A stretch of 64,000 nt of DNA. It comes from Pseudomonas sp. QS1027. Lineage in GTDB: Bacteria > Pseudomonadota > Gammaproteobacteria > Pseudomonadales > Pseudomonadaceae. The translations under genes were made by a program, and so were the position numbers. The stretch is from NCBI RefSeq assembly GCF_002814235.1, contig NZ_PHSU01000021.1, positions 62,001-126,000 on the forward strand, read 5' to 3'. Under the pieces are notes generated by a model that saw nothing but the letters and a program-made list of their open reading frames with translations, was not told the DNA's origin and did not search any database. Shown here in pieces: positions 36,846-46,041 of the stretch (the stretch's first letter is position 1; each line of letters begins with the position of its first letter).

Positions 36846-38786
36846 CTATGATTTGAAGCGCCCCACCAAGCCGTTCAACTCATTCGAGAGGTGCGAAAGC
36901 CGGCCCGAGTCTTCTTGCGCGGAGCTGGCCAGGCTTTCGACCAGCCGCGCTTCGTCGTAGATCTGCTGGATATGCCGGTTGATCTCCTCGGCCACACTGT
37001 GCTGTTCTTCCGCCGCCGCCGAGATCTGCAGGTTCTGATCGCGGATTTCATTCACCGACTGCTGGATGCCTTCAAAGCTGTCACGGGCGCTCTCGATCGA
37101 GGACACGCTGGCACGCGACAGGTCCAGGCAACTTTCCATTTTTTGCGACACTTCCTGGGTCTTGCTGCCGAGCGTACCGAGCAACTGGTCGATTTCCCCC
37201 GTGGAGTCGGACGTGCGTTTGGCCAGGGCCCTGACCTCATCCGCGACCACGGCAAAGCCCCGGCCCTGGTCACCCGCCCTGGCCGCCTCGATCGCCGCGT
37301 TCAGCGCCAGCAGATTGGTCTGCTCGGCGATGGCGCGGATGGTGCCGAGAATCTGGTTGATGTTGCGACTGCCCTCTTCCAACTCCACCATGGCCTGGGA
37401 AGATTCACTCAAACGACGCCCCAGGCGGCCGACGTTCTGGGTGGTCAACTCGATCTGCTGTTTGCCTTCGGCCACACGCTGGTGCCCGCTCTCGGCGGAG
37501 TCGGCTGCCGTGCTACAGGAACGGGCCACTTCGTTGGCGGTGGCAACCATTTCGTTGAACGCCGTGGACACCAACTCCACCGCTTCACGCTGGCGACCGG
37601 CCGCCTGGTTCATGTTGTTGGCCACCTCGCTGTTGACCCGCGAGGCATCCTGCAGATTGGTCGAGGCAGCGCCGATACGCTGGATCAACTGGCGTATCGC
37701 GGCGAGAAATTTGTTGAACCAACCGGCCAGCTCCGCGGTTTCGTCCTTGCCCTGCACCTCGAGATCGCGGCGCAGATCACCCTCGCCCTCGGCAATCGAT
37801 TGCAACCCCGTGCTGACCTGGCCGATAGGCTTGACGATCACCCGGGCGAACGCCGCCGCGAGCAGTGCAAAGAACAGCACCAGCACGACCACGATCACCG
37901 CAGTCACATAGGTCATGCGCGTGGCCGCGCCCATGACTTCGTTGTACTCGATCAAACCGACATAACGCCAACCCAGGCCGGGCGATGTCCAGATATTGGC
38001 CATGTACCTGACCCCGTTGATTTCCACCTCGGTGGACCCCTGCGCGGTGGCGGCCAGTTTGGCGTAGGGCTCGCCCAGGTCCTTGAGCTGCTTGAAGCTG
38101 TGCCCGGCGTCACGCGGGTCGACCAGCACGGTGCCGTCTTCGATCAGCATCACGTAGCCGCTTTCGCCGAGCTTGATGCTTTTGACCAGCTCGGTGAGGT
38201 TCTTCAGCGAAACGCTGACGACAAACACACCCTTGGCCTTGCCCGCCTCATCGAGCATTGCCCGGGCGGTACCGACCAGCGCCACAGCGTCCTTGTCATA
38301 GTAGTAAGCGGGCGTGCGCACCGTTTTGCCGGGGCTGGACATGGCAGCCTTGTACCAGGGGCGCGAACGCGGGTCGTAGTTCGACAGCTGCGGGTCGTCC
38401 GGCCATTTCGCGTAGCTGCCATCTTCCAAACCGATGGACAGGATGGCGGCGGCCGGGTGGGTCGCGCCATAACGGGCAAATGCATCGATCACCTGGCGAG
38501 CAGCCGCTGGCAGAGGCTGGCTGGCGGCATCGGAGGTTTCATAGTGTTTTAGGCTTGCAACCGATGTGTATACAGGATCAACCGCCATTTGATCGACGTT
38601 CTGCTGAGACCCATCGAAAAACTGCCGGATATTACCGTCGATCTGGCGTATTTCACGGGTACTGCCATCGATAAACTGATCGACCGCCTGGGCCCGTATA
38701 TTCAGCACCGATATCACCGCCACCAGGCTCACCGGGATGAAAGCGACCAATACAAAGGCAAGGACGAGCTTGTTTTTTATTTTCAT
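36846..38786 (-). CDS. Methyl-accepting chemotaxis protein, dCache type
   Basis: The 646-residue chemoreceptor has a transmembrane helix (residues 6-28), a periplasmic dCache_1 domain with YDPRSRPWYKAAMSS and YYYDKDAVALVGTARAM, a second helix near residue 280, HAMP, and a signalling tip (LLALNAAIEAARAGDQGRGF). The RxWY...YxD pattern resembles the amino-acid-binding subtype of dCache (PctA-like), so amino acids are plausible ligands; that is inference. No CheB/CheR pentapeptide is seen at the C-terminus. The ATG at 38786 starts MKIKNKLVLAFVL; an in-frame ATG at 38801 is less likely. Confidence 0.92.
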   Translation of the reverse strand: MKIKNKLVLAFVLVAFIPVSLVAVISVLNIRAQAVDQFIDGSTREIRQIDGNIRQFFDGSQQNVDQMAVDPVYTSVASLKHYETSDAASQPLPAAARQVIDAFARYGATHPAAAILSIGLEDGSYAKWPDDPQLSNYDPRSRPWYKAAMSSPGKTVRTPAYYYDKDAVALVGTARAMLDEAGKAKGVFVVSVSLKNLTELVKSIKLGESGYVMLIEDGTVLVDPRDAGHSFKQLKDLGEPYAKLAATAQGSTEVEINGVRYMANIWTSPGLGWRYVGLIEYNEVMGAATRMTYVTAVIVVVLVLFFALLAAAFARVIVKPIGQVSTGLQSIAEGEGDLRRDLEVQGKDETAELAGWFNKFLAAIRQLIQRIGAASTNLQDASRVNSEVANNMNQAAGRQREAVELVSTAFNEMVATANEVARSCSTAADSAESGHQRVAEGKQQIELTTQNVGRLGRRLSESSQAMVELEEGSRNINQILGTIRAIAEQTNLLALNAAIEAARAGDQGRGFAVVADEVRALAKRTSDSTGEIDQLLGTLGSKTQEVSQKMESCLDLSRASVSSIESARDSFEGIQQSVNEIRDQNLQISAAAEEQHSVAEEINRHIQQIYDEARLVESLASSAQEDSGRLSHLSNELNGLVGRFKS

Positions 38787-38998
38787 TGCGACAATCACCA
38801 TCCGCGCAAGTGGGGTGCGAATGGCCAGACTACACGGACAAATAGCGATTTGCCACCAAGCCTGTTGCGGCTAAACACAAGTCATATTCGCCGATTTTTT
38901 GTATACAATAAAATCAATGAACGTTCTGATTTGTGCCACGGACATAAAGCTGGATCGATACCGGCCGCTCCCTTGCAGAGCGGCCCGGCTCTAAAGGC

Positions 38999-40216
38999 TC
39001 AAGCCTTTCTGGTCTTCGGCAACAACACCGCCAACACCCCGAACAACGGCAGGAACGAACACATCGTGTACACGTACTCGATACCGTGAATATCCGCCAG
39101 ATGCCCCAGCAACGCCGCACCGATCCCACCAAAGCCGAACATCAAACCGAAGAACACCCCGGCGATCATCCCGACGTTGCCCGGCACCAGCTCCTGGGCG
39201 AACACCACGATGGCCGAGAAGGCCGACGCGAGGATAAAGCCGATCACCACGCTCAGCACGGTGGTCCAGAACAGGTCCACATAAGGCAGCATCAAGGTGA
39301 ACGGCGCCACGCCCAGGATCGAGAACCAGATCACCGCCTTGCGCCCGATCTTGTCGCCAATCGGCCCACCGGCAAAGGTCCCGGCCGCCACCGCGCCGAG
39401 AAACAGGAACAGGTGCAGCTGCGAGCTGGCCACCGACAGCTGGAATTTCTCGATCAGGTAAAAGGTGAAGTAGCTGGTGAAGCTGGCCATGTAGAAATAC
39501 TTGGAGAACACCAGCAACCCAAGCACCACCAGCGCCCCAAGCACCCGATTCTTCGACAACCCGTGAGTGGCCTTCTGGCCCTGCTTGAGCTTGAACAGGT
39601 TCAGGTGCGCGCGGTACCAGCGGCTGATCCCGTAGAGCACGCCCAGGGCAAACAGCGCAAACAAGCCGAACCAGGCGACATTGCCCTGGCCGAACGGAAT
39701 GATGATCGCCGCCGCCAGCAACGGGCCAAAGGCGGAACCGGCATTACCGCCGACCTGGAAGCTCGACTGCGCCAGCCCATAACGCCCACCCGAGGCCAGG
39801 CGGGCGACCCGCGAAGCTTCCGGATGGAAGGTCGAGGAGCCAATACCAATCAAGGCCGAGGCCAGCAGGATCAGAGGGAAACTGCCAACCTGGGACAGCA
39901 TCAGAATCCCGATCAGCGTGCTGATCATCCCCATCGGCAGCAGCAAGGGTTTGGGATGACGGTCGGTATAAAAGCCGACCCAGGGCTGCAACAGGGAAGC
40001 CGTCACCTGGAATGTCAGGGTAATCAGCCCGACCTGAGTGAAGGTCAGGCCATAGTTGGCCTTGAGCATCGGATAGATCGACGGCAGGACCGACTGGATC
40101 AGGTCGTTGATCAGGTGTGCCAGCGCCACGGCGCCGATAATGCGCATCACCAATGGACTGGTTTGCGGTGACACCGACGCCAGGGTCGAGCCTTCAGAGG
40201 TTTGAGTAAGGGCCAT
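38999..40216 (-). CDS. MFS exporter, fosmidomycin-resistance (Fsr) type
   Basis: The 405-residue protein has twelve predicted helices. The MFS motif after helix 2 is GFYTDRHPKPLLLP and the equivalent in the second half is GGPIGDKIGRKAVIW. The opening ALAHLINDLIQSVLPSIYPMLK is close to the Fsr fosmidomycin-resistance protein of E. coli. Drug efflux is the best guess, and the physiological substrate is not known. The start at 40216 follows the usual length; a longer start at 40246 is possible. Confidence 0.88.
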   Translation of the reverse strand: MALTQTSEGSTLASVSPQTSPLVMRIIGAVALAHLINDLIQSVLPSIYPMLKANYGLTFTQVGLITLTFQVTASLLQPWVGFYTDRHPKPLLLPMGMISTLIGILMLSQVGSFPLILLASALIGIGSSTFHPEASRVARLASGGRYGLAQSSFQVGGNAGSAFGPLLAAAIIIPFGQGNVAWFGLFALFALGVLYGISRWYRAHLNLFKLKQGQKATHGLSKNRVLGALVVLGLLVFSKYFYMASFTSYFTFYLIEKFQLSVASSQLHLFLFLGAVAAGTFAGGPIGDKIGRKAVIWFSILGVAPFTLMLPYVDLFWTTVLSVVIGFILASAFSAIVVFAQELVPGNVGMIAGVFFGLMFGFGGIGAALLGHLADIHGIEYVYTMCSFLPLFGVLAVLLPKTRKA

Positions 40217-40537
40217 GAAGTGATTCCGTAACACGGATGGATGCACAGTTGCAGGTGCAGCAATGTGCCATTTTTCGGTGCAACCACGCCAGATGCTTGT
40301 TGAGCTAACAATCGAGTTTTTCTCGACGGAATGGCTGATAGCGTAACGCCATTGGTCTGAATCTTGCGTGCTCTGAGTGCTTACAGCACGCTCTCTTACA
40401 AAGGGGGCCGAGAATGGGAAGTTTCGCTACAACGGCTGACCTACAACGCCTCACTGCCAGACTTCCGAAGTATCTAATGACGGCACCCGTTACGATCGCA
40501 CCAAAATCGTGCGCGGTGCCCTGAGGAGTAGTCGACC

Positions 40538-42595
40538 ATGCACGCTTTTTTATCACCGGGGATTCGACTGCTGGGCCGCTTCGGGTTCGCCCGCAAGTTT
40601 CAGGTACTGTTCCTGTTGTTCATCGTCCCACTGATGGGCAGCCTGTACCTGATCGGCCAGGATTATCGCAGCAAGCTGGCACTGATCACTGAAGAGCGTG
40701 CCGGGGTCAATCAACTGCTGTCCCTCGACTCGCTGGACAACCTGCTGGAGGCCCAGCGCGATCGTGCCGCCCGTTGGCGCGCCACCGAAACCAATCGGCA
40801 GCCGACACCCGCCACCCTGGCGGCCATGGCGACGCTGGACAAGGCCCAACCGGAGATCAACCAGGCGGTCGAGGCACTGGGTCAAACCCTGCAAAGCGAA
40901 GGGGCCGATGCCGACACCCTGAAGCGCTACCAGGCCCTGCAAAGCGCCCTCGCCGGTCTCGACTCCGCCAGCCTGAGCAAGGTCGGCTGGTGGCCGGACG
41001 GCTATGATCGCTTCACCAACGCCCTGAGTTCGTTGCAGGCGCTGCGCGAGCAGATCGCCATGGACAGCCGCCTGATCCTCGCCCCGTGGATGGAAACCTA
41101 CCTGCTCACGCAAATCGCCACCCAGCACGCACCGGACCTGATCGAACGGGTCGGCCGTCTGGCCAGTGTCGGCCAGGCATCCGTGGTCTCGGGCCAGTTC
41201 AGCCTGCAAAGCCGCCTGCAATTGAAAGACCTGCGCGGTCGTATCGGCGATGCCCGTGAACAGTTGACCAAGACCGGTAACCTGCTGGAAAGCCGCCTGC
41301 CGCCAGAGCTGCAAAACTGGGCCGAGCGTTACCATGCCAGCCTGAAACACCTGGACGACGGCCTCAAGGCGCTCGACGACGGCATGTTCGGCGGCAGCAT
41401 CACTCTCAAGCCCGAGGGTTTCGAACAGACCCTGGACAAGATGCTGAGTGAACTCGCCAGCCTGCGTCAGGACAGCCTCACCTCCCTCGACAGCCGCCTG
41501 GACTATTACCACGGCGCGGCCATCCGCCAGTTCAGCCTGTTGGCGGCGATCTTCGGTTGCCTGCTGCTGGCGGCGCTGTACCTGTTCGTCTGCCTGCAAG
41601 CCTCGATCCGCCGTAGCGCCAGCGGCATCACCCTGCTGGCCGAATCCCTGCGCGACGGTAACCTCTGCCTGCAAGTGCCGGTGGAGGGGCGTGACGAACT
41701 CGCGGCCATCAGCACCGCGCTGAACGTCGCCGTGGTGCAACTGCGCACCAGCTTGCAGGGGGTCGACCACGAGACCCTGCAACTGAGCGCGGCCGTGCGC
41801 ACCCTCAACACCCATTCCAGCGGCGCCCTCAGCGAGGTCGAGACGCAACAGGCGCAGATCAGCCAGATCGCCGCGGCGGCCACCCAACTGGCGGCCACCT
41901 CCCTGGGCGTGGCGCAGAGTTGCGAACAGGCTTCCGGCAGCGCCCAGAATACCCAGCGCATTGCCTCGGAAAGCAGTCGTGACAGCCAGCGCACCACCGC
42001 CAGCATCCAGCAGTTGAATCAGCGCCTGAACGAAACAGCGGAAGCACTGGGCCGGGTCAGCGAGCAGGGCCAGCAGATCCAGTTGGTGGTCGACACCATT
42101 CGTGGCGTGGCCGAGCAGACCAACCTGCTGGCCCTGAACGCCGCCATCGAAGCTGCGCGGGCTGGCGAGCAAGGACGTGGCTTTGCGGTGGTGGCGGATG
42201 AGGTACGCAGCCTGTCGCAGCGCACGCAATCGTCTACCGCACAGATCGCCAGCACCGTCGACAGCCTGCGCTCCACGGTCAGCCAGGCGGTGACCTTGAT
42301 GGAAGCCGCCTGTATCCAGGCCGAGACCGACGCCCAATCGGTGACCGGACTGGGCCAACGGCTGGTGGAAATCGCCGGAGCGGTACAGACCGTCACCGAC
42401 ACCCTGGCGCAGATCGCCACGGCGGTGGACGAGCAGGCGAGCACGGCGGATGAGGTCAGCGGCAATATCCAGCAGATCGACCAGGCGGCCGTACGGCTGC
42501 TGGAAGGGGCTCGCGCGGTCAACCGTGCGGCGGACAGCCTGAGCGAAGGCAGCAAGGCTCTGAGCGACAATACCGGGCGTTTCCGCCTGAGTTGA
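40538..42595 (+). CDS. Methyl-accepting chemotaxis protein with long helical sensor
   Basis: The 685-residue chemoreceptor has a first membrane helix at about residues 22-42 (FQVLFLLFIVPLMGSLYLIG), a periplasmic region of about 300 residues that is mainly helical and rich in Leu/Gln/Arg, a second helix near residue 345 (AAIFGCLLLAALYLFVCLQA), HAMP, and the conserved tip LLALNAAIEAARAGEQGRGF. The sensor is not a Cache domain and I cannot name the ligand. It is divergent from the MFS gene with 321 bp between starts. Confidence 0.92.
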   Translation: MHAFLSPGIRLLGRFGFARKFQVLFLLFIVPLMGSLYLIGQDYRSKLALITEERAGVNQLLSLDSLDNLLEAQRDRAARWRATETNRQPTPATLAAMATLDKAQPEINQAVEALGQTLQSEGADADTLKRYQALQSALAGLDSASLSKVGWWPDGYDRFTNALSSLQALREQIAMDSRLILAPWMETYLLTQIATQHAPDLIERVGRLASVGQASVVSGQFSLQSRLQLKDLRGRIGDAREQLTKTGNLLESRLPPELQNWAERYHASLKHLDDGLKALDDGMFGGSITLKPEGFEQTLDKMLSELASLRQDSLTSLDSRLDYYHGAAIRQFSLLAAIFGCLLLAALYLFVCLQASIRRSASGITLLAESLRDGNLCLQVPVEGRDELAAISTALNVAVVQLRTSLQGVDHETLQLSAAVRTLNTHSSGALSEVETQQAQISQIAAAATQLAATSLGVAQSCEQASGSAQNTQRIASESSRDSQRTTASIQQLNQRLNETAEALGRVSEQGQQIQLVVDTIRGVAEQTNLLALNAAIEAARAGEQGRGFAVVADEVRSLSQRTQSSTAQIASTVDSLRSTVSQAVTLMEAACIQAETDAQSVTGLGQRLVEIAGAVQTVTDTLAQIATAVDEQASTADEVSGNIQQIDQAAVRLLEGARAVNRAADSLSEGSKALSDNTGRFRLS

Positions 42596-42670
42596 GACGG
42601 CGTTGGCCCACGGTTTTCGCCGTCGGGCCTTAAGCGGTTGATAGCGTAGAGAAAATTTTCAGATATTTGC

Positions 42671-42699
42671 TTGACACAATATCGTTACCGGCGAATAAT
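42671..42699 (+). promoter_or_regulatory. Promoter of tRNA-Met
   Basis: A perfect -35 TTGACA at 42671-42676 and a -10-like AATAAT at 42694-42699 are separated by 17 bases, and lie 11 bases before the tRNA. Confidence 0.7.
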
Positions 42700-42710
42700 G
42701 CGCGCCACTT

Positions 42711-42787
42711 GGCTACATAGCTCAGTTGGTTAGAGCATAGCATTCATAATGCTGGGGTCCGGGGTTCAAGTCCCTGTGTAGCCACCA
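42711..42787 (+). tRNA. tRNA-Met (CAU), integration target
   Basis: A 77-base tRNA with acceptor GGCTACA/TGTAGCC, then A and an encoded CCA. The anticodon stem TAGCA/TGCTG holds the loop TTCATAA with anticodon CAT at 42745-42747. The sequence resembles the elongator tRNA-Met rather than initiator. Its 3' end is the attachment site of the element that follows. Confidence 0.95.
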
Positions 42788-42792
42788 AGTAC
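42774..42792 (+). repeat. Left attachment site (attL)
   Basis: CTGTGTAGCCACCAAGTAC covers the T-arm end, acceptor strand and CCA of tRNA-Met plus five bases. It is matched, with one base missing, at 60199-60216. The preceding GGTTCAA is also shared. Confidence 0.8.
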
Positions 42793-42833
42793 CGATCCAT
42801 AGATGTCTACAGCAGTCTATGAATCACCTCAAG

Positions 42834-42860
42834 AAGCCCGCCTAGTGCGGGCTTTCTTGT
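42834..42860 (+). terminator. Terminator after tRNA-Met inside the element
   Basis: AAGCCCGC, loop CTAGT, GCGGGCTT followed by TCTTGTTT. It should end the tRNA transcript before the integrase gene. Confidence 0.8.
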
Positions 42861-42902
42861 TTCTGGCTGTCCACCTCTATCTACCCCTATCCTTCCCCAC
42901 CG

Positions 42903-42921
42903 TGTATGCCCACGTGTATGC
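42903..42921 (+). repeat. Left copy of 19-bp terminal repeat
   Basis: TGTATGCCCACGTGTATGC recurs at 60117-60135 with a single C/T difference. Both copies lie about 65-130 bases inside the att sites, in the same orientation, and each holds two TGTATGC units. They are good candidates for integrase arm or excisionase sites. Confidence 0.7.
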
Positions 42922-42953
42922 TTCAGAACTAATTGAACTGGAGGCATACACGG

Positions 42954-44195
42954 ATGAAACGCGCCGATATCAAGCGACGTCCTCTCGCTGATACAACACT
43001 TTCCAGCCTGGAGCCTGAGGCCGGGGCATACCGCGAACTAGACAGCCCTGGGCTGTATTTCAGGGTCAAACCAAACGGCCAAAAGTCCTGGGAGTTACGC
43101 TACAAAAAACCGGATGGCAAATGGTCATGGCTTGGTCTCGGCGGCTATCCAGAAGTAGGTGGCGCCTTTGCTCGACAGAAAGCAGCTGATCTGCGAGCAG
43201 ACGCGTCGGAAGGCAAGAACCCGATCACCTCCAAAAAGGCTCGTCAGGCTGCTGAGACCGACGCCGCCAACGACACCTTTGAAGCATTGGCCAGGGAATG
43301 GCACACGTCTCGCCTGACCGGCTGGGATGCTGGTACCGCCAAAAGAATACTCGGCGCACTTGAACGTCATGTATTCCCCTCGCTCGGCAAACGCCCCTAC
43401 ACCTCAATCATGTCGATGGAGTGGATGGAGCTATTGAGAGGACTTGAGCGCCAAGGGATTCTGGAACAGATGAGTCGGGTAAGGGCTTACTGCAAAGATA
43501 TCTATGACCTGGCTCGCGTAACCGGCAGAGCCGTCAACAACCCATTGGAGGGAGTGCATAAATTTCTGTCATCGGGAAAGGCCGAGAACTACGCCCATGT
43601 TTCTCCTGACGAGCTTCCTGGGTTACTTCGAGCTATACGTTCCTACCCCCACGCCAAAGACGTTCAGCTTGGCCTACGACTGTTGACCCTGATGGCTGTT
43701 CGCCCCAGCGAACTCCGAGAGGCACACTGGGTAGAGTTCGACTTCGACAAGAAGCAGTGGACTGTTCCTGTCGAACGCAAGGGACGCAAAAAAGGCCGTG
43801 AGCATCTGGTTCCGCTATGCGCTCAAGCCGTCGAAGCTCTATTGGAGCTCCGGTATCTCACCGGGGCATACCCTCTCCTGTTTCCAGGTAGAAGCGACCG
43901 CACCAAACCCCGCAGCGATACCGTTTTCCTCATGGCACTTAGACGCCTTGGCTACGAAGGCCGTCAGACAGGTCATGGCTTCCGCCACATCGCCAGCACA
44001 ATCCTCAACGAGCATGGCTATCCCGCTGACCATATCGAGGCCCAACTCAGCCACAAGGCACAAGGTGTTCGGGGGATTTACAACAAGGCTCAGTACCTTG
44101 AGCAACGCACACAGATGATGCAATGGTATGCAGATCATCTTGATGCGCTGGAGGCTGGCAATGTAGTGCAAGGCCAATTTGGAAAGGCAGTATGA
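42954..44195 (+). CDS. int: P4-type tyrosine integrase
   Basis: The 413-residue enzyme should insert and excise the element at tRNA-Met. It has a DUF4102-like N-terminal arm-binding part (PGLYFRVKPNGQKSWELRYK) and a catalytic domain with Arg in VRPSELREA, HGFRH, a second basic/His segment (LSHKAQGVRGIYNKAQY) and a terminal Tyr. GGAGG at 42941-42945 fixes the ATG at 42954. It is transcribed away from the tRNA, next to attL, as usual for P4-like elements. Confidence 0.96.
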   Translation: MKRADIKRRPLADTTLSSLEPEAGAYRELDSPGLYFRVKPNGQKSWELRYKKPDGKWSWLGLGGYPEVGGAFARQKAADLRADASEGKNPITSKKARQAAETDAANDTFEALAREWHTSRLTGWDAGTAKRILGALERHVFPSLGKRPYTSIMSMEWMELLRGLERQGILEQMSRVRAYCKDIYDLARVTGRAVNNPLEGVHKFLSSGKAENYAHVSPDELPGLLRAIRSYPHAKDVQLGLRLLTLMAVRPSELREAHWVEFDFDKKQWTVPVERKGRKKGREHLVPLCAQAVEALLELRYLTGAYPLLFPGRSDRTKPRSDTVFLMALRRLGYEGRQTGHGFRHIASTILNEHGYPADHIEAQLSHKAQGVRGIYNKAQYLEQRTQMMQWYADHLDALEAGNVVQGQFGKAV

Positions 44196-44225
44196 GAGCA
44201 CATACCCAGCCCCTCTCTAAAACCG

Positions 44226-44454
44226 GTGTAACAGGGGTTACCTGTGTAACGCCCTTCGCCAAACGCCCGGTTTTATTGGCTTTCACGCCCGTTACACACT
44301 TGAGTGGCTTTGCGCACATCCGATGTAACTCGACCCTAGCGTGTAACGCCAAAGTCAGTGCTCTGCTGCTGGCAGACGCTCTGCCCCCTTGCGTACAAAG
44401 CGACTTTCGCTGGCTCCGCCTTCCAAACTCAGGGCGCGGGATCGAGCGTTACAC
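44226..44454. repeat. GTGTAAC repeat cluster after int
   Basis: GTGTAAC or its complement GTTACAC occurs at 44226, 44244, 44291, 44341 and 44448, with a one-base variant ATGTAAC at 44323. They lie in the gene-free stretch between int and the next gene. A similar cluster lies at 59089-59211 near the other end. Regulatory or replication-protein binding sites are likely. Confidence 0.55.
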
Positions 44455-44471
44455 ATTGGGGGATCTTGGTG

Positions 44472-45311
44472 ATGATTGATCACCCACCCACCTTGCATTC
44501 AGCGTTTACCACCGGCCTGATCGATTATCTCTCAGCGCAACCGCTCTACGAGCTTTGCCGTGAACAGCTCGCTTACGTGTGCGACCTGATCGATCAGTGC
44601 TGCCTACGCATTCAGACCGGCGACATCGACAGCGATCTCAGCAGCATGTGCATCAAGACGACGATGCATGAAGAGACAATTTTTCAATACGCCTCAACCG
44701 ACAACAGAGCCCGTCTAGCGCATTGGGTTCGCCAGTACAGCAACTGCTACTCGGCATCGGAACGCGAAGCGCATGCTGCTTACATCATGGCCTGCGCAGT
44801 GAAGGCGTTGGGAGCTTTAGCTGACTGGATGCGTACCACCGACCAAGAGGCTTGGTCGCATGTTGCTGAACCTCCGACCGACTGGCCGTGGGATCTCTAC
44901 TGCCAGTTCGTAGAGATGCAGGTCGATCCGCATGAGCGCATTGAGGCGCTCCATCAGTATGTCTTCTATCTGGAGCCCATTACTTCACTGCCCTGCTTGA
45001 TCATTGACGAGCTGAGGCCCATTGCTGACAGGGCGATCAAGAACGCCATCCGAAGTAAAGGGGGCATCATCAGCAGCATGGAGCGCAACAAGGACATCAG
45101 TGGCCGCGACGCTGCAATCGTTCATCAGGGTCGCCACTATTTGGCGAGCAGAATGCCTGAGAGGAACGTCGCAACGGCGGTGCATGCTTGGCTAAAACGG
45201 GAGGTCGCTAAGCCACCCAAAGAGCGTCCCGAGTGGATCACCCTTGAAACCCAAAAGGCGCTGACTCGCAAAAGCGTGGAGGCCATACTCAAACGCGACT
45301 TCGTGCTGTAA
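44472..45311 (+). CDS. Hypothetical element protein, 279 aa
   Basis: I do not recognise this soluble protein. Visible features are Cys-rich helices near the N-terminus (YELCREQLAYVCDLIDQCC), an aromatic middle (WPWDLYCQFVEMQ) and a basic C-terminal third (SVEAILKRDFVL). The ATG at 44472 begins MIDHPPTLHS; a GTG lies 3 bases upstream. It sits between int and alpA, behind a GTGTAAC repeat cluster, where P4-like elements often carry accessory control genes. A regulatory role is only a guess. Confidence 0.75.
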   Translation: MIDHPPTLHSAFTTGLIDYLSAQPLYELCREQLAYVCDLIDQCCLRIQTGDIDSDLSSMCIKTTMHEETIFQYASTDNRARLAHWVRQYSNCYSASEREAHAAYIMACAVKALGALADWMRTTDQEAWSHVAEPPTDWPWDLYCQFVEMQVDPHERIEALHQYVFYLEPITSLPCLIIDELRPIADRAIKNAIRSKGGIISSMERNKDISGRDAAIVHQGRHYLASRMPERNVATAVHAWLKREVAKPPKERPEWITLETQKALTRKSVEAILKRDFVL

Positions 45312-45317
45312 CCGAAA

Positions 45318-45339
45318 TTTCAATTGGATTTCAATTGGA
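45318..45339 (+). repeat. Tandem 11-bp operator-like repeat upstream of alpA
   Basis: TTTCAATTGGA occurs twice in perfect tandem, 71 bases before the alpA start. The 11-base period puts both copies on one DNA face. A related palindrome with TTTCAA halves lies at 59619-59636. It is likely a binding site for the element's repressor or AlpA. Confidence 0.65.
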
Positions 45340-45409
45340 AGTGAACTGCTCACCGCCGACCTACCTCTAGATCATTGCTCTCAGTCCTAACCTGTCGAGA
45401 GCAAGACCT

Positions 45410-45691
45410 ATGAAAGCCTCTATCACCGAACTTCCCCGCCTTAACTCCGCTACTCCAAGCCCAATCTTCGATGCATCTTCGACATTGATCCGCATGCCAG
45501 AAGTTGAGGGCATCGTGGGCATGAAGCGCTCCACCATCTACAAGCTCATGCAGCGCACCGACTGTGGGTTTCCCCAGCCCGTCAAATTGAGCAACAGCAA
45601 CGCTCGCGGCGCCCCTGTCGCGTGGGTTCTGTCTGAAGTGCAGGCATGGGCACGCAGCCGGATCGAGGCGCGTGATCAGGTGGCCGCATGA
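45410..45691 (+). CDS. alpA: AlpA-family transcriptional regulator
   Basis: The 93-residue protein has the AlpA/excisionase helix-turn-helix: LIRMPEVEGIVGMKRSTIYKLM, then FPQPVKLS and AVAWVLSEVQAWARSRI-like text (here VAWVLSEVQAWARSRIEA). In P4-like elements AlpA activates or directs int expression and excision. Its stop overlaps the next start (ATGA). Confidence 0.92.
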   Translation: MKASITELPRLNSATPSPIFDASSTLIRMPEVEGIVGMKRSTIYKLMQRTDCGFPQPVKLSNSNARGAPVAWVLSEVQAWARSRIEARDQVAA

Positions 45692-45993
45692 GCCGCAAGA
45701 TCGCTAATAAAGCCTTGATGCATCCCTTTTCCGTGCTACGCCGGATCGGCTTTTCACCCCGCCTCATGCAACGCCTTGAGCGCTACCGCAGCCAGCAGGA
45801 CAAACAGGGGCGCGTGGTCAGTGTACTCAGCTGGTCCGACGGCACCTGGTGCGCCCTCTCCCTCCACTGCGAAAAGACCGGAGCCGTGATCGTCGACGAA
45901 GGCCAGCAAACGCAAGCCTACGAAGACGCCCGTTCCATGCTCAGCAGTGGCTTCCTGCCCCTCCTTTCCCTGCGCTGGGAAGCCCATGCCTGA
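45688..45993 (+). CDS. Hypothetical protein, translationally coupled to alpA
   Basis: A 101-residue basic protein (RRIGFSPRLMQRLERYRSQQ) with a small beta-rich middle (VVSVLSWSDGTWCALSLHC). I recognise no family. The 4-base overlap with alpA and the hairpin after the stop show it is a real gene of the same transcript. Confidence 0.8.
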   Translation: MSRKIANKALMHPFSVLRRIGFSPRLMQRLERYRSQQDKQGRVVSVLSWSDGTWCALSLHCEKTGAVIVDEGQQTQAYEDARSMLSSGFLPLLSLRWEAHA

Positions 45994-45999
45994 AACGAA

Positions 46000-46028
46000 A
46001 ACGCCTCCGGGGGTGATCCGGAGGCGTT
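46000..46028 (+). terminator. Hairpin after the alpA unit
   Basis: AACGCCTCCGG pairs perfectly with CCGGAGGCGTT across a 7-base loop. There is no T-run after it, so it may be a weak terminator or an RNA-stability or leader structure upstream of the C4 region. Confidence 0.6.
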
Positions 46029-46041
46029 GAGGTAAATCTAC

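Noticed and set aside
38963..38985. Terminator after the MFS gene
   Set aside because: A GGCCGCTC/GAGCGGCC hairpin exists but neither strand has a following T-run, so the call was not made.
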